A DNA stretch of 64,000 nucleotides, from contig NC_135182.1 in the NCBI RefSeq assembly GCF_041146795.1, positions 31,540,509 through 31,604,508 of the forward strand. The letters run 5' to 3'. Origin of the DNA: Maylandia zebra. Lineage: Eukaryota; Chordata; Actinopteri; Cichliformes; Cichlidae. The notes under the pieces were generated by a model that had not been told where the DNA came from, searched no databases, and worked only from the letters and a program-made list of their open reading frames with translations. The number at the start of each line of letters is the position of its first letter. Within the stretch, counting starts at the first letter, position 1. The position numbers were made by a program, and so were the translations under genes. Positions 35,740 to 49,179 of the stretch are shown one piece after another.

Positions 35740-36930
35740 TGGGGTTACTATGAAGTTCAAGTCGTTTCTATTATATTGTTCAGTTTATAGTACCAAGTCA
35801 CAAAAAGAGTTGTCTAGAGTTATTTATATCATAAAGCAAAAAACCCTACAATGTTATAGAGAGAATAAGTGCTTGGTGTTGGTGGGGAGAACAAACTCCC
35901 TTTATACAGGAAAAGACTTCCATCAGAACCAGACCTCATGGATGGGCAGAAATCTTCTACGACTGGTTAGTGAGGGAGTGGAAACAGAAGACAGAAAGAG
36001 GAGCATGGAGAAACAATTGGCAATAACCAGGACAAAACACAGAATGCAAAAGGCAAAACTTACCTATTTGTCTCTTGAAGACTGCACGGTTCACTGTAAC
36101 GGTAGTATAGCAGTGGGGTGGGGTTTTGGCTCAGCTGCAGGGGAGGGGTGGAGCAGAGGGTTCAGGGGCAGCACCAGGAGAGGCTGGCTGGTACATCTGT
36201 CAGCCATCATCTAATCATGATTCTCCTATTTTACACAGTAACATGCAGGGACCGCAGTGTGTGTATGTGGAGAAGCTAGAACACGGATTACCAGGGTAAC
36301 ATTGGATGACGTCTGAAAAGACAAACTGCTATAAGCTGAGCACATGTGTAAATAAACCAGCACTAACTAAATCGCCTAACTTGTGTGTGGCAACTTGCTA
36401 CCAGTAAGGTAAAAAAATAGGTGTATTTTTTAATCAAACACTTTTTTATTTGACATTCAGATTACAGAGATGATAAGAGCCGGATGACTCTTCTGCCTGA
36501 TATTAGATTGTTATGTTTACGTAAAGTTTTTTTTTTTAAAAAAACCTGAAGACCCATTATTATTATTGCATGCAACAGTTGCGTGCAAATGCATGGGAAG
36601 CAAGAAAAAAAGAGGGAGAGGATACAAAATGCTCAACGCATCATGGAAAATTCCCCAACAACTTGAACTAAGGGATTGTTCGGGGTCACGTGATCAAGCT
36701 TAACTACCATCTTTGTTAAAAAGGAAAGTTTGTAGAGAGTAAAAAGTAAAGATGCTGCCTGTTTGAAACTCGAGGAACCACAGCATTCACACTGAAGGTG
36801 AAGTGCTTAGTTGTGATGATATGGCACCATGAGGTGCTCAAGATATGATGGGCCTGATCATTTAGGACTTTCTTTGTACGAGAAAGGATTTTAAATTCAA
36901 CCTAACAGAGCGGCAGATCAGCGCTGCTAG
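35740..36930 (+). repeat. Long copy of a widespread teleost interspersed repeat (family name uncertain)
   Basis: About 1.2 kb whose successive segments (TATCATAAAGCAAAAAACCC; GAACAAACTCCCTTTATACA; CATCATGG; AACTAAGGGATTGTTCGGGG then TCACGTGATC; GAGGAACCACAG; ATGATGGGCCTGATCATTTA) follow the order of a non-coding repeat seen many times in fish genomes. A second copy is at 53380-53900. It contains the open frame 35750-36214 (154 codons), which I regard as fortuitous. Confidence 0.6.
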
Positions 36931-37135
36931 GAGAGGTACAGCCTGGTCAGGTCACCAGTCTATTACAAGGCTAACACAGTAGGAAGAAGACAACCATTTT
37001 TCTCACACATATTGCCACAGCATGCATGTCTTTGGACTGTGAGAGGAAGCCAGAGTACTCACCAAGAGCCCATGCAGGTGCAGGGAGAATACGTGAACTC
37101 CACACAGAAAGGCCTGGTGGTGAATCCAAATCCAA
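36930..37135 (+). repeat. Teleost interspersed repeat
   Basis: Contains CATGCATGTCTTTGGACTGT, GAGGAAGCCAGAGTACTC and TGAACTCCACACAGAAAGGC, a very common fish repeat module. A fragment in opposite orientation is at 16885-16985. Confidence 0.65.
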
Positions 37136-37334
37136 GATAATCATGCCTTGATGTTATAAACACTGTACCAACGTGTTCCCTAGTCTTTAGTGTACCTTAC
37201 CTCTCTCACCATGATAACTGGATTTCTCCAGTCCCGTATGACCCTGAATAAGCGGTAAGTGGAAGCTAATTGCCAAAAGCCTTGTTTCTTGTATTTAGCA
37301 GAAAGCTAACTTCCTCTTGTTTTGGCCTTATTGA

Positions 37335-37394
37335 ATCCACTTCATGCAATACCAGAGTGTTCAGGAACTCTGGTATTGTGTGAAGGTAGTGGAT
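37335..37394. ncRNA. Pre-miRNA-like hairpin (candidate)
   Basis: A 60-nt imperfect inverted repeat: 37341-37358 pairs with 37367-37384 (18 pairs, two of them G-U on the + strand) around an 8-nt loop, and the outer 37335-37340 (ATCCAC) pairs with 37389-37394 (GTGGAT) across one 4-nt bulge. That is a 24-bp stem of pre-miRNA size. Expression cannot be told from sequence; a repeat-derived palindrome is an equally good explanation, and the stem can form on either strand. Confidence 0.35.
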
Positions 37395-39625
37395 AAAGTG
37401 TAATTCCCCTTTAAGATACAGCTTCATTATCTGTTCCTCTATTCGTGCCCCTGCATAACCACATCTGTGCAGATTCAGCACTGTTACTGGCTTCCCTGCC
37501 CTGCTGAGCTGAAACATAATAATTGGCTTTTTTGTCCATATTGAGAGTTAATGTTTCTACTTCCTGCTAACATGGGAGCACCTTATCATTTCAGCACAGA
37601 TAAAACAACAATTATTTTGTTAACATTCAACAAGTACAGCTTCTGGGAGTCTTAGTAACAGACCCACCATCAACATATCAAGGGAAGTTTGTTGAATGCT
37701 AACAAAAGAAATAGTAGCCTGAAAGTAGGGCGGATCTTGGACTCTCTGTGCCAATACACACATACAGTATGTGTGCTTTTGCACATACACATGCACTCAC
37801 ACACTCAAAAACACCAAGCAAGCAGAGATTCTCACCCCCACTCTCAATCCTTCTGCAAAACTACCCTCCTTAGCTCATTGTGCCAGATCTATTAAAGCCC
37901 AAACAAAAGACACTTGTTTTGATTCGTGTTTTTGCAAAAGACCAGCCTCGAACTACCATCAGATGTGGCGAAGGATCCGAGGATCCACGGACGACACTGA
38001 GCCAAGCTGTCAAACATTTATGACAAACTCTCTTCCAAAACAAGGCATAAATAAAAAAAATAGATAAAATATGTCACAAAAACTGAACAAAGCTGTGAGG
38101 CTGTAGCTAAAGGAGCAGGAGTGTGATTAAATACAGCATTGGACTGGTGTTCAGCTACAGTAACTGGCACATGGGCACAAGTATAAGGTTACGTGGCCAA
38201 AGCCAGTCAGGAGTGGTCTCATATGATACACTTTTGGCCTGGACTTCAAAGAAGTCTCTTTTTACACCCAAGTCTTGAATCATTTTGATGGCAAATCACT
38301 GGTGACTGTTCTTGGGGACATTTCCCAGTGTTTGCAATTTCTACTTGATGTCACATGTACTTCAAAAATAAAAACTTAACAGATGTTCAAGGAAGCCCAA
38401 TCATTCAGTGCAACTTTTATTAGCAAACGAATATTTCATTTATTGAGCAAATCATATATATGCAAATTATTTAGGCTTTTAAATCCTGTATACATTTGTT
38501 GCACATCTGCAAGCCACTTTTCAACCCACCTGCTCTTCCTTTTCTGCTGTGTCTATCTTAACCAGCCTGATATCCATTGTCACTGCCGCTCTGTTTTGTG
38601 CCAGGCTCTTGCTGGTGCTCTCGCCGCCTCTGGCTTTCCATGTATGCACATGAAAAAGCAGGGAGGTGTGAACTGCCAGGCCTCAGAATGGAGCCATGCC
38701 ACCAAGGATAAATTACTCCAGATGGTGTCACGAACCAGGCTCAAAGGGAAAGACAAAATATGGAGAACACATATCACTTGTATGAAAAGTAAAATAAGTA
38801 ATTAAGTAATCTGTTATGTCTGAATGGCTGCAGATGGCCAGGGTAAGTAAATAAAGAAGTAAATCAAAGTCAAATGTAAGTCAAAGGGAGAAAAGAGTGA
38901 TTGACTGCTGAGGAACATAAAGTATATACCTGCAGATGAGCAATCTGCAAAAAACACCCATCCTGCTTGTTGAGTGTAAAATTACATTTAGCTGGAGCTG
39001 ACATGAAGTTTAAGAGCCTGAGTGCCACAAATCAAAGGACCATCTTCTAAGTGGCAGCTGCTTGGAGGTTTTTGCCAATGCCACTTTTTGGCTAGAAACC
39101 TTCAATTTGACTAGAAGAAAGAAGTAAATGTGGCTGATGTAGACACAAATATTACATTTGGAACTAAAATATCAAAATATATCACAACAGAGTTGTTTTT
39201 GATCAAGCCACTAAAAGTACCTGCTGTGAATACTTGATAAATCTTATTCGATATTATCAAAGTAGTGTCTAAATTCTGTCGCTCCACAATTAGCTTCAGC
39301 ACAGCTTTGATGCTCAAAATTTGTCCCTTGGCTTCCAAAGGGATCAACTCATATTCATTCTAATCAGGAGCAAATAAAAAAAAAAAATACAGATTGAGAT
39401 TCAATCCCAGTAAACACTTGATAAGTTTATTGCTCGGGAGTTTCACTTCTTATTAAGTACAAACTGAATTTTAGTAAATTATTGTCCCCAGTAGAGTCAA
39501 AAAGTATGATAGATTATGTTTTAGGCAGGCCTACCTCATGAGTGACTAGTTGCTACTCTATGACAGTGCAGTTGGTCAACTTTTTTACACTTTCGGTAAA
39601 ACAAGACAAGGTGAGTATAAAGCAA
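37395..39625. other. Intergenic DNA, no gene recognised
   Basis: No exon or clear repeat is supported. The longest frame (38383-38805, 140 codons) has no recognisable domain. Confidence 0.45.
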
Positions 39626-39626
39626 A

Positions 39627-40560
39627 CAAAAACTTAAAGGAACACAGAGTATAGTGTCAAATTAATTAAATAGTTAGTAGCAGAGGAGGTTGGTATTCGG
39701 TTTTAACTGCGTTGGTGTTAATGAAATGAACAGCAGGTACACTAGAGGGGCAACAATGAAACAACCTCAAAACAAGAACAGTTTGGCAGGTGGAGGGCAC
39801 TGACATTTTCCAGCCCATCTTTTCTGACTGTTTTTTCACTAGCTCTGTATTTGACCAGGGTCAGTGTCCAACTCCCCTAGGATGGCACATCAATACATAC
39901 CTTTGTCAGGTTTGCTATGTCTCTCAGCACAGTCTCAAGAGCATAGAGGAGATGCCTTGAGACAAGCAGATACTCTTGGACAGGACTCCAGAAGCTCCTT
40001 AACCCATCAGCAGGACCAGTACAGGAACAGCAAGAGCCACAAAATTAGATCCTTCAGGTCACTTGTGTAAATATCCCTGACCAAACAATCAGAGAAAGAT
40101 TTCATGAGGGTAGCTTTAGGGCCCAAACATCCTCTAGTGTGCCCTGTGCTCATGTCCACTGCACCATGGAGCCAGTTTGGATTTTGCCTCCCTGTGCTTT
40201 TCACAGATGAGAGTAGGTTCACCCTGAGCACATGTGACAGACGTGAAAGGGTCTGGAGAAGCTCTGGAGAAGGTTATGCTGCCTGTAACATCGTAAGGCA
40301 TGGCGATGGGAGGCATATCCATGGAGAGACACACAGACCTCTATAGGCGTGGCAGCAATGCCCTGACTGTCATTAGGCATGAGTGAAATTTCATCAGAAT
40401 GGGCTAGCCTTCCACTTTGATTTTCAGGGTGTCTTTGAATTCAATCCTCTTTATGTTGCCCATTTAAATTTTTCATCAAACATTGTGGCATCCTTTCATT
40501 CCTAATACACTAACCAGTACCAAATTGGCACAGCTATCCTGACTTAAAAAGATATCTACT
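39627..40560 (+). mobile_element. Second Tc1/mariner-like transposon relic, 3' end lost
   Basis: Starts near AACTTAAAGGAACAC, the terminal-repeat type of one common fish Tc1 family, passes GCACAGTCTCAAGAGCATAG and CCTTAACCCATCAGCAGGAC, and reaches the transposase catalytic region. The 3' part (GATTTTCAGGGTGTCTTTGA, GTGGCATCCTTTCATTCC) fades out near 40560 without a matching terminal repeat. It is a different Tc1 family from the relic at 12160-13262. Confidence 0.75.
40194..40310 (+). pseudogene. Tc1-like transposase fragment
   Basis: Open stretch reading VLFTDESRFTLSTCDRRERV, then VWRSSGEGYAACNIVRH, the segment around the second catalytic Asp (TDES) of Tc1 DDE transposases. It then runs into a deletion (GGCATGGCGATGGGAGG) and loses frame. 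No intact gene. Confidence 0.75.
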
Positions 40561-41054
40561 GACATGGCAAAAAGATTTCCACTTACACAAAAGCTATTCA
40601 TTCATGTAGTTAAAGTGTCAAATTAAACGTAGATAACAACTTCACTATCCTGCAACTTTTTTGATTCACGCACTGCTATTTTTACAGTGACAGTGCAACA
40701 GAGACTGAAATACGGTGATTACATGAAATCAATGAGAGCACTTGCCTTAAGGGCCAAAAACTGTCTGCAAACATTCTTCCTCTCAGCGTGTATGAGTGAG
40801 ACAGCACTGTACAGTAAGTTACAAATCATGTAATAAGTATTATCCTTACATTTACACTGGTTTCCGCTCTTAAAGTCATGATGTGCAGCAGTACAAAAGT
40901 GTGTGTGCATGGGGTTTTGTGTGTGTAGGTGTTTGTGTGTATGTGTGTGTATGAATGGGCTGGTTTATTCATAGACACCTTTACCACTTAGTATCACATT
41001 TGTCAATGTCAGCCTAATCCCTCCTCATGTCAACACTTAATTAGTAACCCTGGC

Positions 41055-43179
<2,125 letters not shown>

Positions 43180-43338
43180 CTAGTGAGATGCTTCTGCAGT
43201 GGGCATTGCTCTGTGCACCTCCTGAAACTGGTTACAGTTGGGATCCCCTCTGACTTTAGGTGTCTCTGATATCTGGACTCCTGTTAAGGGGTCAACACAC
43301 CAGCATTCTCCCCGCTGGCCGTGGGTGGACATGTTGCA
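43180..43338 (-). CDS. igfbp2: Insulin-like growth factor binding protein 2, last coding exon (exon 4)
   Basis: 159 bp, 52 residues and TAG at 43182-43180. The acceptor CTTCCAG lies beside 43338. It begins [25 protein letters not shown] is the thyroglobulin-domain signature of IGFBP2. It continues with VRGDPNC; the RGD (43251-43243) is the integrin-binding tripeptide at the usual IGFBP2 position, followed by the last cysteine. IGFBP2 is a secreted IGF carrier that can also bind integrin through this RGD. The gene converges on igfbp5, with 13.2 kb between the two stop codons. Confidence 0.94.
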   Translation of the reverse strand, partial: CNMSTHGQRGECWCVDPLTGVQISETPKVRGDPNCNQFQEVHRAMPTAEASH

Positions 43339-43988
43339 CTGGAAGGAGAGAAGAAAAACACAAACTAGGCAAGATGGAAAACACTGGGAAAAAGAGGCGG
43401 GAGGGTAAGGAAACACAGTGAAAGCAGGGGATGCATTAATGAAGCATGGCGTAGGGTGGCTTGAGATTTGTGTTCATGTGTGTGTGTGCGAGGATCTTCT
43501 GGCGGCGGGGGGTCATTGGATGAGAGTGAGGACTGTGATTCGGGTGGGACAACACTCACCCAATAACAGCCTGTCCTCAGGTTATGCCCCCTACACACAA
43601 CCCATCCACAGCCACACATGTGATCGCAAACACTCCCACACATACACGCACAAACGGAGGCATGCCAGCAGACTAGCTCCCCTGCAGAGCCCACCCTTCC
43701 CCCCCAACCCCCTGAAATGAGGTCATAATTGAAGTGGACACAGTTTACGCCCCGCGTGCGGGGCGGCCGGGTAGGGGACGGCGAAAAGAATGAAGAGCTG
43801 GGGGGAAAGAAAAGACTTTCCATTTTCTTCCTTCGATGAGAAAGAACAAAAAAAGTGACAGTTACAGTAATTACCGCGCGACAAGGAGGGACAACTCCAA
43901 AAGGGAGCCGAGTGTTGAGGAGGTACAGTGTTCCTCCCTGGGAACCGTGGACTCTAGTCCAAAACAATGCTGTTGTTTGTGACCGGTG

Positions 43989-44060
43989 ATGAAAATTGGC
44001 TGAGTGGTTGAGAGCCCTGCTTTAGGAAACGGTGGCGCCTATTCAAATCTTCTTTTCTGC
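43989..44060 (+). pseudogene. tRNA-like sequence (possible Leu/Ser-type tRNA pseudogene or SINE head)
   Basis: TTGGCTGAGTGGTTGAGAGC matches the A-box region of class II tRNAs, and CTATTCAAATC is a decayed B box about 45 bases later. The possible GAAAA/TTTTC acceptor pairing is poor, and no proper anticodon or T stem forms, so a functional tRNA is unlikely. Confidence 0.3.
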
Positions 44061-44884
44061 TCTACTATCCTCGTAAGAAAACACTGGATATGTGACCTTG
44101 TTTGTCCTCCCCTGTCTGATGTCTATGGATGGGCATAATACAAATTCAAGCCCCCAGTCGGAAGCACAGTTCGTTCCTCGGCTTAACAAAAGTCTTCCCA
44201 TGAAGTACGCCAAACAGTTTTATTGCCTTGTAACCTTGAGCTCAGAAGCTTGTTGCCTCATTCATGATGACAACATCTCCCCATGCATTTGTGCGTTTGT
44301 GTGTGTGTTTAAGAGCAGAACGCTAAGGAAGAGGCGGGTGTGAGAGTTTATTAAGAAAAAAGACAGGGGGAGGAGGCAGGTGGCAGGAGTGAGAAGGAAG
44401 TTATACTTTTGCCAGGGTGATTTTGCCAGGCTGATACAAAGGAATTGTGTGAGTGTGACTCAGACAATGAGAGAAAAGAGAGGGGAAACCCCACAAAGTA
44501 ATACGTGGGTGAAAGAGGAAAAACCAAAAAGAAAGTCTGAGGAACTGAAATGAAAATGTGAAAAGCGAAGGAGGAAACATAAATGCACTCAAAACTTTAA
44601 TGCGTTACACATGTATAGGCACAAGAATCTCCACCGATACCGAAAGCCACAGAAGCTCTTTCCCATCATCAAAGTCAGCGGTCATTACTTACATAACCAC
44701 CAGCAAAGTTTAAAACCTGTTGACATCTGCAACCACTTGAGTTTGTTATGGTCTTGTGTTACAGATCACCACGAAACAGTAAGTCACCAGCAAATCCCAC
44801 AGAGCATAAAACCGCCATGTATCTGCTCACTATGGGCTGAATCACCAAAACATGCCACAGCAATAGCAGGAACCGTAGGAGTGA

Positions 44885-44939
44885 TGTCACAGCAGGTGTG
44901 CTGCTTTTTGACAGCAGATGGAAAACACCTGCTGTGACA
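44885..44939. repeat. Perfect 15-bp inverted repeat
   Basis: TGTCACAGCAGGTGT (44885-44899) and its exact reverse complement ACACCTGCTGTGACA (44925-44939), separated by 25 nt that contain a small CTGC/GCAG stem. In igfbp2 intron 3. Confidence 0.9.
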
Positions 44940-45464
44940 GCACTGACTGGGGTGTGGCCGTTATTGTGAAACTCGTGAGTTTCCTGATGCGTGATTCAGT
45001 GTTCGTATTATTCAGCAAAGATGACAAACGAGTTTACAGTACATGTGAGTAGATCTGAATAATGGAATTAGTCCAACGACGAGAACGTTTTTTGTTGTTT
45101 TTTTTGAGTAGTTCAAATGAAGGATGAGGCGTGAAATTCAGTGGAACAATGTGAAACACTGCTTAGACACCAGTGTTTTCATTTGGTTTGGTGGTTTGTA
45201 ATTTTCTATGATTTTCAGTTTTACTTAACAATAACTGTAAAAGATTTTATTGCCATTCTGAAACTGAAATGTGGCCACAACTGTATAACCTGTGTCTTCC
45301 GTGTCCTTTGGCTTTTTGTATAAGCAGAGTGCGGCTCTGAGCACTGTAAATGGTGCTCAGCAGTGGAAGATTTGATAAACAAAAGGGTGACTGGTCAAGA
45401 AATGATGTCTCTCAAACTGAACTTTTAGACTACCCTGGGCAAAGAATGGAAAACGAGGCACGTG

Positions 45465-45543
45465 GCATTGTAAAGCGCTTTGGGTGCCTTGAAACGCGGT
45501 ATATAAAATTCAATCCATTATTATTATTATTATTATTATTATT
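45465..45543 (+). repeat. LINE/SINE 3' tail with (ATT)n
   Basis: GTAAAGCGCTTTGGGTGCCT, then a decayed GCGCTATATAAA-type word and (ATT)9 at 45517-45543, is the typical end of fish L2-like LINEs and the SINEs that share their tails. It is related to the tail of the SINE at 35239-35580. Confidence 0.65.
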
Positions 45544-47195
45544 ACTTGGACAACAAAGGTGACCTGTTTGGGCTTGCTACTTTCTGTTTCCACCTTCAAA
45601 CTGGTTACGGATTTACATGAGATTGTTACTCTAAAAATAGATAGATACATTTAGTGACTCACCTGACATTTGTATACACCCCATAAACAGAATCACATCA
45701 AAATAAGCCATAAGCACACAATACTCAGTCACTTGCACTCTCCTTGAATTTTAGAGATCATTTTGGGCATACCAGTATGTGTTGCACATGTTCAGAGTTT
45801 TGATGGTTTGATGAATGAAAGATAGTTTGGATCTGGTTTTCTGAACAACGGGGGCAGCAATTTAGATTTCCCCTTGATGGATGAAAGTTTCCTCAAAACT
45901 ATATTCTTTGTTGTGCCTTTCTGCTCAGGCATTCAGTTCAAAAATCCTATTCCAGGATACCTGTACTCAAAATTAAATGAAAATGCTACCACATTAGGCT
46001 GTGTCCATGCAGGAATTAATTCAAGGTGAACAGAGATCATAAAAACTAATGACATATGGCACCTTCAACTTGGCAAGATAACTGCTTGGTACCCTAGATA
46101 AACTTTTTTAAACTTTTCTCAACTTCCAGTTCGGTGATTGAAGCAAGTACCAATGAGTGTGTAAGGTAATGCTGATTGACACATTACCCAGCAGTAGATA
46201 CATAACAGTATAACCTTCTATCATCTCTTTTGAGTCTGATTTCCAGTGAGAGGATGAACATAAATATGCAATAGATCACATTTAGGTAAGATGACTGATG
46301 GACTCATCACACAACAACCCCCAACCAGGAGTCTAAGACATGGCTTTAAGATGTGTATCATAAAACTCGCATTATTAAACATCTTTGCTTCTGCTTGTGA
46401 TCAAAAAGGTTCTCAATTCTAGTAACTTAACTAATATCCTTTTGGAGATTTTGTTGCCTGGCTCTCTTGCTAGTTGCTGTTGGGGCAGATCGATCTTAAA
46501 GTAGAAAGCTACTCAAGTCACAGCTTACAGCAGTTTGGCTACACTGACCACATCAAGGCTGGACAATATGTGGAATAAGAAACTCACTGGAGAGGCAGTC
46601 AATTATACTGTTGTGAAGATATCAGTGGAATCCACACTGACAGTCTGACCCTGAGAGACTAAATAATAGCAGCCCATCATCCTGCTGGTTGCACTCATGA
46701 CCTGATGCATTATGTTCATGCTTGGATTCTCGGTCTTAGCTGAAGACAGCTGACATGACCAATAATTATCCTTTAAAAGAAAGTAACATCAGTTTGACGC
46801 ACGGGTGGCTGAGGTCCACAGACACAGAAAGTTCTACCGGAATTTAACTTGAAGAGAAGATCATCTAAAGCCATTTTTTTTAATTTACTTGACCAAATTT
46901 GGAGATATTTTTTGTTTGCTTCTCAGGTTTTCCAGCATTGTTTGGCAGGCTTTTTGCAACAAGGGCTATTTCTTTCTTCCTTTTATGTCTACCCTCTCGT
47001 CAATGGGAAGTCTCAATTCTTTCTTTATTATGCTTCAAATTATATCCTGTAAGAATCTAAAACATAAAATAACAAAAACGTGAAAAGTCTTACCATACAT
47101 ATATCATGGATGGGTCTCTTGTGAATTTATCTGACCCAAATGTTCTCTTTTGTAAAATAATGTGACGTAGGACAGGTGATATGCCAGCAGCTCAC

Positions 47196-47336
47196 CTGCT
47201 TGAGGTTATACAGTCCATGTTTGTCACAGTTTGGAAACTTGAGCTGATACAGGTTCTCCAGTGGGCCTCTGTTATCCTCTGAAGTCATTTTAGCAATCTC
47301 CTCTAAGACCCTGTCCAACTCCTGCTGACAGGCACT
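47196..47336 (-). CDS. igfbp2: IGFBP2, coding exon 3
   Basis: 141 bp, 47 codons, phase 0 at both ends. The acceptor CATGTAG is beside 47336 and the donor GTGAGC beside 47196. It reads [14 protein letters not shown], then [20 protein letters not shown] and LYNLKQ. CQQELD begins the thyroglobulin domain, and [13 protein letters not shown] is characteristic of IGFBP2, in place of PNCDRKG...KRKQ in IGFBP5. The next exon supplies CNMS, restoring the family's Q-C junction. Confidence 0.95.
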
Positions 47337-48299
47337 CTACATGATGAGGGAGAAAAACAACAGTGAGTAATTAACATGTACAAATACACCTGTAGTCACT
47401 TTTAGGCGAGGCAAAAAAGAGAGGTAGGTTAAATTTGACTTGTGCTGGAGGCCGAGCAAAATGTTCTCCAACAAAAAAAAAGAACAGTGAAATAAAATAC
47501 ATCTGTGCATCTTGTAAAAATGTCACAAATATACACATTTATAGTTAACATTTTTATGAGCCACAGTTAGACAAGCAGCAGTTCAGCCAATATTATTGAT
47601 GTGAGTCTGCTGGAGCGGAACGTAACTGACTGGGCTGCTTAACTCAACTGGTGGCCACGACCATGACCACACAGACACACACAAACCTGTGCTTTCATGC
47701 ACGCACAAAATTCTTAGCACACTTTTCCTGTACTTACTCTTCTTGTACTGCACATTTACAGTGTATTCAAGTGTGCACTGTAATGCAGACACACACACCG
47801 AGTGCCAGCCTACCCGTGGGATCAAAGGGGTCTGTTCTTATGATTAGTTGGCTGAGGATGAGAGAAGGGAGCGGGAGGAGGCACAGTCTGCCACGAACTT
47901 TATCAGACATCTGAACATATAGATGAAAAGCCCTCTCCCCCTCTCTCTGTGTTAGACTCCTTTTCTTTTTCCTAATAAAGACATACATAAACCAACATGT
48001 CAAAGACAACTTTTAGTTTCAGAGCAGAGTCCCTGCTCCTACATATTGGGATGTTAGTGGCCAGATTAAGATGGTCCCTGGACTGATTCTGGGCTGTATT
48101 TTGCCCATGTGTGTTCTTGAAAGACTCGTGTTGAGATTGATGTCTCAAGATTGGACAAGCAGTCCTTAAGTTGTAATTTAGACACCCCTTTTACAGAAGT
48201 GGTTTGGTGTAATAGTCTTTATCTTTTTATTTTTATTTACTGCAGCCTGTCACCACGACTGACCTGATGATGTGCCTGGAGTTTCTCTTCCAGTTTGGG

Positions 48300-48960
48300 A
48301 GTTCAGCTCCTAATACTTCTATTACCACTTAGGACTTTAACCTCCACATCTGCTCCAGTTGTTCCTGGCACTTCTTTATTTTCTTGTGCTCCTTCTTCCT
48401 GATGTTGCTGTCCACTGAGATTGCCACATCTATTAAAATTGTGGTCTTCATTGTCAACCACCACTATGTCTGATTGGTTGGCCAGCAACTTGTCTGTCTG
48501 GAACTCGAAGTCCCACTGCACTGTTGTTCTCAACATCCTGTGGTGGTATCTCTGATTGGGAGTTACGGACTTCTAATCTGTATATGGTACAGATGTGCCA
48601 GTACACTATCTTAGCCACATCTTCTGTCTGTCTATGATACATCCCATGCAGGGCCTTGGTCTTCCATAATAGTGTTCTAATCCTCTTCAATCCCGCCTGT
48701 TAACCCCAAGTAGGTGGATCAGTAAATTCATGTCTCACTCACTTATGACTGACAGCTGATGGTTTCACCACTCCTGAATCTACAGTATATCTGTGTTCAC
48801 TCTTTGTTATGAGCTGGTTTAGGGGGAGGCCTATGCAGAACCGCGTCACCTTGGTATATCCTGCACTTGATGGTAACTTGTGAAATTCCCTGGAATGGGT
48901 CTATAGTGTTCTCTTCCACAGCCCCATGTACTTCCTGATGAATGTTATCAGTGCACTGTT
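48300..48960 (-). pseudogene. Non-LTR retrotransposon fragment with restriction-like endonuclease domain
   Basis: On the - strand, frames at 48690-48454 and 48536-48303 together give KALHGMYHRQ, the IVYWHICTIYRLEV segment, a VENN word, WDFEFQTDK and QSDIVVVDNED. The last resembles the PDIVVVD catalytic motif of the C-terminal endonuclease of R2/R4-like (site-specific type) LINEs. At least one frameshift and several stops upstream (to about 48960) break it. Compared with the related family, the protein between HRQTEDVA and IVYWHIC is much shortened, suggesting an internal deletion. Family naming is from motif memory. Confidence 0.6.
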
Positions 48961-49179
48961 AGCCTCGTAGCGGCCGCCGGTCTGACTGTCAGGTGAACTG
49001 AACTTCAGGTAAGAAGTTATGACCTGCAGTCTATCTGGGTCAGATATAAACCAAGTTTAGGTGGAGTTTATTTTCGTTATGCTGAGTTTTTCGTACTGCG
49101 TACTAGCTAGCATGACGGGGTTTCTATACAGCTGGGTGGGTGCTATGATGTTACTGATGTTGAACTTTATTTTGTTCAT

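Larger units (their letters stand above)
43339..47195 (-). other. igfbp2: igfbp2 intron 3
   Basis: 3.86 kb between the GTGAGC donor and CTTCCAG acceptor (- strand). It holds a tRNA-like pseudogene (43989-44060), an inverted repeat (44885-44939) and a LINE/SINE tail with (ATT)n (45465-45543). The 200-codon frame at 43967-43365 that overlaps exon 4 is intronic. Confidence 0.85.

Noticed and set aside
35750..36214. 154-codon open frame
   Set aside because: Falls within a non-coding interspersed repeat with many copies in fish; no protein family recognised.
37266..37517. 83-codon - strand frame
   Set aside because: Spans the hairpin at 37335-37394; no similarity recognised and the palindrome makes a coding role unlikely.
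38383..38805. 140-codon open frame on the + strand
   Set aside because: No recognisable domain, no splice support, and low-complexity amino-acid content typical of chance frames.
43365..43967. 200-codon open frame on the - strand, Pro/Ser/His-rich
   Set aside because: Lies in igfbp2 intron 3 and overlaps exon 4 in another frame. Composition follows the local CA/CCC-rich DNA; no domain recognised.
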